DNA from: Epiperipatus broadwayi
Lineage: Eukaryota; Onychophora; Udeonychophora; Euonychophora; Peripatidae
Direction of reading: 5' to 3'
Assembly (NCBI GenBank): GCA_028023455.1
Contig: JAQFVV010000180.1
Location: 1,984,001 to 2,048,000, forward strand
DNA length: 64,000 nucleotides
Each line of letters starts with the position of its first letter. Positions within the stretch are counted from its first letter, which is position 1. The notes beneath the pieces were generated by a model. That model searched no databases. It saw only the letters and a list, made by a program, of their open reading frames with translations, and was not told the DNA's origin. This document shows, piece after piece, positions 56,992 through 64,000 of this stretch. Position numbers and translations under genes: made by a program.

Positions 56992-58398
56992 ATGAAAACA
57001 AATATAGGAGATGAAAAAACTTTTTATTGTTCTATATGTGAATATAGGTCTTACCACAAAAGTAATTTAAATATACATGAAAAAGTTCATACAGGAGGAC
57101 AGTCTTTTCATTGTACTTTATGTGAATACAAGTCCTACTACAAAAGTAATTTGACCACACATAAAAAAATTCATTCAGGAGAAAAGTTTTTTTGTTGTGC
57201 TTTGTGTGAATACAAAACTTATGATAAAAGTAGTTTAAAAAAACACCAAAGAACTCATACAGGAGAAAAGCCTTTTAGTTGCCTTTTATGTGATTACAAA
57301 AGTTCTGATAAAAGTAGTTTAAGAAGGCACGAAAAAATTCATTCAATGCAAAAACCTTTTCACTGCAGTGTGTGTGATTACAAGACTTCTGATAAAACTA
57401 GATTAAAAAGACATGAAGTAGTTCATGGAAATGAGAAACCTTTTCATTGCATTTTATGTGAATATAAGACTTGTCATAAACGCTATTTAAGGAGACACGA
57501 AAAAATTCATACAGGAGAAAAGCCTTTTCATTGCAAATTGTGTGAATTTAAGACTTCCCATAAAAGTAGTTTAACAACACATAAAAGAATTCACACAGGA
57601 CAAAAACCTTTTCAGTGCAGTGTCTGTGAATACAAGACTTCTGATAAAAGTAGTTTAAAAAAGCATGAGATGATTCATACAGGAAAAAAATATTTTCATT
57701 GCAAACTTTGTCAATATACAACTGCATTTAAAAGTAGTATAAATAAACATGAACAAATTCATACAGGCATAAAACCTTTTCATTGCAGTTTATGTGAATA
57801 CAAAACTTACAGTAAAAGTTATTTAAAAGCACATGAAAGAATTCACACATTAGAAAAGTCTTTTCATTGCAAATTATGCAAATACAAAACTTATTATAAA
57901 AGTAATCTAACAGCACATGAAAAAATTCACACAGTAGAAAGGTCTTTTCGTTATAGTTTAGCCAGATTTGCAGCTTCAAATAAAAACATTTTAAAAGGAC
58001 TTAAAAAACCTTTTCAGTACAGATTTTATACATGCAAGTCTTCTAAAAAAATTACTTTTGAAAAGCATAAAAAAATTAATATTAAAAAAAAATCTTTCCC
58101 GTGCAACATTAATAATTTAAACACTGCATCATGCAGTATGATAATAAAAAGCAGAAAAAAATTTAATGTAAAAAAAAAACTTTGTCTGTCCCAATGCCGT
58201 AATTACGTGAATGTAGCAGTGCCACAATTGTCAAATCCTGAAAGAAATACTACAACAAAGGAATCTTATGCTTATAATGATGAATTTAATTGTTATCTGT
58301 GTGAATATAAAGCCACAGATAAAGATGCATTTGAAAGTCATGAAAATTATCATTTTACTGATCAAGTCACTCTTGAGATCTTGATTCAGTTATCTTAA
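56992..58398 (+). CDS. ZNF-B: C2H2 zinc-finger protein, 12 clear fingers
   Basis: 468 residues from the ATG at 56,992, uninterrupted in a genome where random frames rarely exceed 100 codons, so it is probably still used. Eleven consecutive CxxC-x12-H-x3-H fingers, mostly CEYKT-type with TGEKP linkers; one linker is HGNEKP, the counterpart of HGDEKA in ZNF-A. Next are two or three degenerate fingers lacking Cys or His (FRYSLARFAASNK, FQYRFYTCKSSKK), the NINNLNTASCSMI segment shared with ZNF-A, and a terminal finger (CYLCEYKATDKDAFESHENY then H) ending LEILIQLS. Likely a nuclear DNA-binding protein of unknown target. The start is uncertain because fingers just upstream are decayed. AATAAA at 58,555. 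Confidence 0.85.
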   Translation: MKTNIGDEKTFYCSICEYRSYHKSNLNIHEKVHTGGQSFHCTLCEYKSYYKSNLTTHKKIHSGEKFFCCALCEYKTYDKSSLKKHQRTHTGEKPFSCLLCDYKSSDKSSLRRHEKIHSMQKPFHCSVCDYKTSDKTRLKRHEVVHGNEKPFHCILCEYKTCHKRYLRRHEKIHTGEKPFHCKLCEFKTSHKSSLTTHKRIHTGQKPFQCSVCEYKTSDKSSLKKHEMIHTGKKYFHCKLCQYTTAFKSSINKHEQIHTGIKPFHCSLCEYKTYSKSYLKAHERIHTLEKSFHCKLCKYKTYYKSNLTAHEKIHTVERSFRYSLARFAASNKNILKGLKKPFQYRFYTCKSSKKITFEKHKKINIKKKSFPCNINNLNTASCSMIIKSRKKFNVKKKLCLSQCRNYVNVAVPQLSNPERNTTTKESYAYNDEFNCYLCEYKATDKDAFESHENYHFTDQVTLEILIQLS

Positions 58399-58580
58399 GA
58401 ACCTAACCTTTTTGTCAGGATTATGAATTATTCCAGAATGTAATCTGAAACAGTTTTTAATTTTGTTTGTCTGTGTACAGATGGAAATTATATTTAACTA
58501 TTAGCAAAACTTACTGGAAACCAACTACTATTATCATATTTGTAGAATGAAAATAATAAAAGAAAATGAAATATATTACA
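58399..58580 (+). terminator. ZNF-B 3' UTR and polyadenylation signal
   Basis: Short AT-rich trailer aligned with that of ZNF-A, with AATAAA at 58,555-58,560 inside the shared GAATGAAAATAATAAAAGA. Confidence 0.6.
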
Positions 58581-60760
58581 TGCTTGTTGTGGTTCACTGT
58601 TTTTTTATTGTTTTATTCTTAAAATTCTTAGAAATAATTTTGACACAACAAAAAAATCACTGCCAATAAGTTATTGTGTCAATAATTGTTACATTTTGTT
58701 TAAAAAAATACATCACGTCATACTAATTATCTGCTAAAACGTAAGCCACATAAAATAAAGTACATCTCTTCTACCAATTCTACATAATACAACCTTTACC
58801 ATGGTTGGGGAGATATCACATTTCTACAAGTACAGATTACATGATTTATTTTTTTAAGATGAAAAAGATATAATTGATTATAGGGAGTGTGAACTGAAAG
58901 TTTGTAATTGATGTTTAATTGTCAATCAGTATTTAGCTATAAACAATATGATGAATTGATTTGATTCACTGATTAGCAATGTAAGTTTTCCTTAAGTATC
59001 CATAGTAGACAGCCGATTATGTTTGTATCTAGTAATAAAATAATTATTTGATTATTTAACTGGGAAATTTTTAATCTATAGAGTTTCCAACTAGGAAATA
59101 TTAATCTGATATTATTAAATCCTTTAATTCTGCCATAGTACACACAGATTTAATAATTCTGAATTGCATTGTTCATGGTTTGAATTTCTTCACACCTGCA
59201 AAACTCTTGTTAAATTTCATGTCCAAAGAAGAGAAGCCCAACAGGTACTTCTGAATCTGTTTGTGAAATCCAAATAACATTTAGAGGGATTAAATCCAAC
59301 TATGGAAAAAATTGATTTTAGGTCTGATAAGAAAACCATTCCATGTGTTCTAATTCTTTGTTTGAAGGGAGTTCAGTGGAATAAATACAAATTGTTGAGA
59401 TTTCAATCAGAGGTAGATCTGATCAACTTAATAATTTTTTGTAATTTCTATAAGACAAATTTTATGATGCTATTTGGAAATAGGTGGGAGTACACCAATT
59501 ATTATTTTTTCTGGTAATATTTAAATTGTGAAACCTGGTGTTTAGTGTGACCACTTTTTTTTAAGAAGAAATTAATATTCCCTAATAAAATATATTAGTG
59601 CTAAAAAATGGTTTTTAAGTGTTGGCATCACAACCATGAGTAGCATCAGTCAGTATTGCAATGTGGGTATTCAAAAAATATTTTAAATCCAAATTTTGAT
59701 AGATGAGAATAATAATCTATAGTGGAAAGTTTTCCCTAAGTAGCATAAGATAGCGTTGTATTTCAGATGAGCATGAAATGTTTTTCTGCTGTTTGTATAA
59801 GAAATTGAATATACTGTCTTTGTATGATTAGAAATAAGACTATTTAAAAAAATTCAACTTGTTAATGTATAGATGAACCTTATGGAGAATCTGTCATTAA
59901 ATTAATGATTTCTCTGCATTTAAAAGTTTTAGAAACTTTTTCCAATTACAACTTGACATTAGATTAATAAAGATTAAAACCAGTCTTTAGCTTATTTGAA
60001 AATTAATTACATGTGAAGATGAAATTTGATTATAGCAGCTTGCTAAATTCATTCTACTTTATATAAAGAAGGCTCTTCTATTGACAAAATTATTGTTAAT
60101 ATGATTCTTTTGTATAAGAAATATAACGATACTAGTTAATAGTTTTTTGAATCACTGTTAGATTTATTAGATTTTAAAACATAGTTTTGCTTTCATGTCA
60201 CAGTTCTGGAATAATTTCTGTATGATTATTATACTGAATAATTTTGTTTACTGTAGATTGGTTTTAGGAATAAATGTTTTGGATGCTGGAAGTATGTGAT
60301 CTGGAAAGGTTTTCTGGTTTAAAACAAACAAGGTCATCGATATCCATTGTTTAATTAGAGAGTTATTTGAAAACATTGTTAAATAAAAGTTTGTGATTGT
60401 GCTCTGATGATTTTCCTGGTTCTATCAATATTGGGTTTATAAGTATGATATATTATGAAAAATTTTCAATATCAGTAATAATGTTTAGACTAATATTGTC
60501 TGTGGACCTTTTAATAATTTGTTAAATCTATTATAATATGAGGTAACAGGTGGAATTCTCTTAATATTCCATTCAAGATATCCATCCTATTGATTTCATT
60601 TGGCTTTTCTTAAAATTTGTCATGATAGAATAGCTTTCAATTATGGTAATGTATATTTTGAGAATGATAAGATTTGTGTTTGCTATACTAGATTAGGAAG
60701 TTATAGTAAACCATTTTTTGCAGAAACAATATTTATTGGGAGTTAACTTCTCTGCCTGTT
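58581..60760. repeat. 3' flank of ZNF-B, paralogous to 14.64-17.65 kb
   Basis: Collinear non-coding matches with the ZNF-A flank, as described for 14,641-16,776. The last good match is GTGGACCTTTTAATAATTTG (60,501) followed by GGTGGAATTCTC and AAGATATCCATCC. This copy lacks hairpin element B. The open frame 59,302-59,517 starts in the aligned region but is not kept in the A copy. Confidence 0.55.
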
Positions 60761-61189
60761 TAAATAGAAACTTTCTTGTATGTTATCAAATTATATGCAT
60801 ATAAAATTTATGCATTATAAACGTTAATCTCCTTTATTGTTAATTGAAAATTGTGAAAGCTGCTATGAGAAATGAAATCCTTCATAATACAGAAGATATA
60901 AAAAAAAATCTTTAAAAAGAGAATAATAGGATAATTTTGTATTGGAAGGTTTATAAGCATTACTTATATAAAAAATATCTATATGAAATGGTAATTGTTG
61001 TTTTATTCAAGCTATTATTAAAAGAAATTATGATTTGAAACAAGCGCTGCCATATTTATGTTTGGTATGTTCTTTATTAATGGAATAATGATTATTATCA
61101 TACACTTTATATAATATTGTGTTATCTACCAAACTTTTATTGTTCAAATTAATATGAAATGATAAAATAAAACTAATAAGAAATTCTTA
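60761..61189. other. AT-rich spacer
   Basis: Nothing recognised between the duplicated flank and the second Penelope-like pair. Confidence 0.5.
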
Positions 61190-61295
61190 AAAGCAATAAA
61201 CCAGCTTTTGGCAGATTGCTGTCAGAATCATAGTGCTGAATAGAACTGCACCATTAAGAATATGCGTATTCTAGTGGTGAAGACCAATATGTAAA

Positions 61296-61749
61296 TCAGT
61301 CCCAGTATATAAAATAGATGTTCCATTTTTTTGATAATGGAACAGAAATCTTTCTAATGGTGGAATGAGGATCCCTTGCAATAGTCCAAGACTTTTTATA
61401 TTTTCTTTCCCTATCATCCCTCTTGACATATATTGTTTTTACTCTGGAGGGAGAAAAGGTGTGTTCTGTAGCCAGCTCATGTTTAAAAAAGATTGATTTG
61501 TATTCATGATTTGATTTAGCTTTGTTATATGAATATATGTGCTGGGTGAAGAACTGATCTATTAGCATGAGATTCACCTCTAATACACAAACTTACAGGA
61601 TGAGGCAGGGCATGAAATTTTATATACAACCAGGAGAGCATGTTCAAAAGTATTCTGTCTTTAGTGTGGTTTAAAAGATTGTTGAGTGATGGGAGGGGGT
61701 GATCTGAAGCTAGCTGAATGTGTCCACACTGATTTTTTTGAAGATTCAT
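61296..61749 (-). pseudogene. PLE 2 GIY-YIG-like C-terminal part
   Basis: Two overlapping frames. The first has KDRILLNMLSWLYIKFHALP then HPVSLCIRGES, which I read as the KD-IPL...GVVYKI.C......YIGET core with several changes (CIRGES for YIGET). The second has YNKAKSNHEYKSIFFKHELA then TEHTFS and RVKTIYVKRDDRERKYKKSW, the usual NSAI--HE-.TGH ... KI....R. end. Confidence 0.55.
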
Positions 61750-61868
61750 TGCAATATGAGGGATATAAGGCAGGGTTATCCATGGTTGAGATGGGTTATT
61801 ATTGTAATCAACTTTGTTAATATAAAATTTTTCAACTTTTTATTGTTTTATTGATATCTCTTAAATTC

Positions 61869-62249
61869 TTAATTTCTGTCAGTCTCGTACTTGCGTAACT
61901 TTTTGTTTTTATATAAGAAACCTTTCAGGCATGCGAGTTTGTGTTTAAATGGAACTTTGGACTTGGGGATAAATGACTTTCTCACTTGAATTGGTTTCAC
62001 ATTCATTTTAAAATGCAGCTCACTCTTGCTTCTTTGTATATGTATATCCAGAAAATTTATCCCCTGATTCTCACCTTTGTTTTCAATCTTCCATTTCAGA
62101 GGTGATGTTTTATCAAATTTTAAACATATATTGTCAATCTGATCCTCTGAAGCACATATGAGTACATCATCTACATATCTCATATAGATGTCATTAGCTG
62201 CAGAGACCAAATTTTTGGGTAAGATGTTTTTGAAATTTTGAGAGAACAA
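61869..62249 (-). pseudogene. PLE 2 reverse transcriptase palm/thumb
   Basis: Frame contains DIYMRYVDDVLICASEDQID (catalytic YVDD intact), PLKWKIENKGENQGINFLDI and KHKLACLKGFLYKNKKL. This is the PLE pattern RYVDDTF ... FTIE.E.N..I.FLDL ... HPFQHKLAAF...I.R. The frame is open for 126 codons, but the upstream GLPLSS segment (MGSPLSP in intact copies) is in another frame. Confidence 0.75.
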
Positions 62250-62654
62250 TACTGCTTAGTGGTAGTCCCATGGACCACTTGCTCATCATCTTGTAAAATT
62301 TCCCATTGACAATAGCTATAATTTTTTTATTATTCCAATTTAAAACTTCAGTTCCTTATATCAATTACAGTTATTTTGCTGCAACATGGCTTGTATGATG
62401 CTGTTAGAGATCTTGAGACACCCATATAGCTCCTTTATATCTAATGTGGCTAGCTTGTGCTTAATGAGTTTAATTCTCTCCATGCAATCAAAAGATGATT
62501 TAATAATATAGATTTTGAATTCAAAATCTTCCATTAACCAGTTGGCTATTGGTAGCAGCATTGTTCTCTCAAAATTTGAAAACATTTTACCAAAATATTT
62601 GCAGTTAATGACATCTACATGAAATATATATATAATGTATTCATATGTGATTCA

Positions 62655-63620
62655 TCAGAGAATCAGAATAATAATATATGTTTAGAACTTGATAAAGCAT
62701 TACCTCTGGAATGAACTATTGAAAATGAAGATAAAAATCTGGATAAATTTTCTGGTTATATATATCCAAAGAAACAAGGGTGATCTGGTTTTTAAAATGA
62801 ATGTGAAACCAATCCAAGTGAGAGGAGCCATTAAAGTCTGAAATTCCATTTGAAAACAAATTTGCAGGCCTGAAAGGTTTTTTTTTTTATTATAAAGAAA
62901 CAAAAAGTTATTCAAGTACAAGGCTGACAGAAAAATCAAGCATAATATTATGGATTTAATGGATATTGGATATAACTATAACAAATTAATAAAAACAGTT
63001 GAAAATTTTTATAATAACATTAACAAAGTTGCTGACAATAATAACCTGTGTAAACCATGAATAAGCTTGCCTTACATCCCTCATAATGCAATGAACCTTT
63101 GAAAAATTACACGGATACATTCAGAGTCAGGTCGCCTCCCTCACTCAACAATCTTTTAAACAACACAAAAGGCAGAATACTTTTTGAACACACCAGATCA
63201 CATATAAAGTTTCATGCTCAATTATGGTGAATCTCATGCTAACAGATCAATGAGAGTTGCCAAGCACATATATTCATATAATAAAGCTAAATTAAATTGT
63301 GAATACAAATCGATCTTTTTTGATAATGAGCTGATTATGGGACATACCTTTCTTCCTCCAATGTAAGGCAATAGGTGCTGAGAGGGATGATAGGCAAAAA
63401 ATATAGAGAGAGGCTTGGACTGTTGTGGATGATCCTTATTCCACCAATAGAAAAGATTACTGTGTCCTATTGTCAAAAAATTGGCCATCTATTGTACATA
63501 CCAAGCCTGATTTATATATTGATCTTTGCCATTATATATGCATATTTTTAATGGTGCAGCTCTATTCAGCAATATAACTCTGGCAGAAATCTGCTGAATG
63601 CTGGTTCAGTGCTTTTAAGA
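62655..63620 (+). mobile_element. Penelope-like element 2, plus-strand copy (5'-truncated)
   Basis: Matches the minus-strand copy from the post-YVDD part of RT (LELDKALPLE then TIENEDKNLD at 62,685) through the spacer (ACATCCCTCATAATGCAATG at 63,074, against the complement of 61,750-61,770) and the C-terminal region (about 63,180-63,350) to the trailer (ATGGTGCAGCTCTATTCAGC at 63,552). No frame is intact; minus-strand frames here are shadows. Head-to-head with the minus copy around 62,600-62,660. Confidence 0.65.
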
Positions 63621-64000
63621 CTTTTTCATGTTTTATTTTACCTTTTCTTATTATTCTTTTCATATTAATGTGAACAGTACAAGTTTGGTAGAATTACATA
63701 ATTGTATAAAAACTGTATATAATATAGTTTTACATAATATTGTGTTGCACATTTAATGTGAAAAATAACTCCATTTTTGATATATTCTCAGTATAAACAA
63801 AAAATAACTTTTTAAATGAAATACTAGAACTTATGATTTGTCATGATTGCAAAACTATGTAGTTGTTTTTCATTTCAAAAATCCTAACCTCTGTTAACTT
63901 GCATGGATATCCTCCATAATACTGCTTTCATTCGCAATAATAGCTTTTTGTGTTGTTTCATAAATTATCATCTTTATTAAATAATTCATCAAGTTGAAGA
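63621..64000. other. AT-rich window end
   Basis: Nothing recognised. Confidence 0.5.

Larger units (their letters stand above)
61190..62600 (-). mobile_element. Penelope-like element 2, minus-strand copy
   Basis: Minus-strand order: RT fragment (62,585-62,361), palm with YVDD (62,249-61,869), spacer, a YIG-like nuclease remnant (61,749-61,525) and C-terminus (61,577-61,296), with a trailer ending near 61,190. The first part reads SSFDCMERIKLIKHKLATLD then IKELYGCLKI, like the RT finger region of PLEs. A different family from element 1: the sequences do not match and no tRNA-like block is seen. Confidence 0.7.

Noticed and set aside
59302-59517. 71-codon frame in the ZNF-B flank as a gene
   Set aside because: The aligned sequence downstream of ZNF-A does not keep the frame.
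1-64000. CRISPR arrays, operons or prokaryotic mobile elements
   Set aside because: No regularly spaced identical repeats, no ribosome-binding-site-led gene clusters; all coding relics are of eukaryotic type.

Overview
The window is animal nuclear DNA. It is very AT-rich (roughly 70% or more by eye), gene-poor and full of decayed transposable elements. Intron-like gaps, C2H2 zinc-finger arrays, LINEs, Penelope-like elements, Ty3/Gypsy elements, tRNA-related repeats and a hAT MITE all point to an invertebrate metazoan, perhaps an arthropod or mollusc. The sequence alone does not settle the species. There is no prokaryotic gene organisation, no CRISPR array and no intact tRNA or rRNA gene.

The only two convincing host genes are paralogous C2H2 zinc-finger genes on the + strand: ZNF-A (finger exon about 13.36-14.48 kb) and ZNF-B (about 56.99-58.40 kb). 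They share the finger signature CxxCEYKT, a conserved non-finger C-terminal tail and similar 3' ends. By eye, homology continues for more than 2.5 kb of non-coding 3' flank (about 14.5-17.6 kb against 58.4-60.7 kb). Far upstream, a conserved block ends in a GTGAGA splice-donor-like site in both copies (5,220 and 45,501), and a second block begins after an acceptor-like site (12,730 and 55,208). The simplest reading is one tandem segmental duplication: copy A about 5.0-17.6 kb and copy B about 45.3-60.8 kb. Each gene has a distal first exon and a large transposon-filled intron.

Layout. 1-5.0 kb: AT-rich, a LINE-like relic and tandem repeats. 5.0-5.5 kb: putative 5' block of ZNF-A. 6.3-11.0 kb: two LINE relics on the minus strand, one with an SGNH-esterase-like ORF1. 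11.1-11.3 kb: small hairpin element. 12.7-17.6 kb: ZNF-A and its flank. 16.8-19.2 kb: hairpin elements. 20.3-28.6 kb: a broken Ty3/Gypsy element between two direct copies of a 450-bp repeat. 28.6-32.4 kb: AT-rich with a few GC-richer patches. 32.4-35.8 kb: Penelope-like element as two head-to-head copies, each with a tRNA-like 3' part. 35.9-37.6 kb: LINE relic split by a 660-bp hairpin element. 37.6-44.6 kb: AT-rich, one GC-rich promoter-like patch at 41.15 kb. 44.6-45.2 kb: hAT MITE. 45.3-58.6 kb: ZNF-B, whose introns hold a minus-strand Gypsy relic, a LINE tail, a gag-only relic and a very clean hairpin element. 61.2-63.6 kb: a second Penelope-like pair, also head-to-head.

The best candidate for something undescribed is the hairpin family: elements about 130-720 bp long, made mostly of one long inverted repeat, with tRNA-like outward-facing ends in several members. 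Three members have 13-14 bp direct repeats and a 40-50 bp one-sided tail. That is what LINE-type target-primed insertion leaves, not what a cut-and-paste foldback transposon leaves. All statements are from reading alone; no search or alignment was run.
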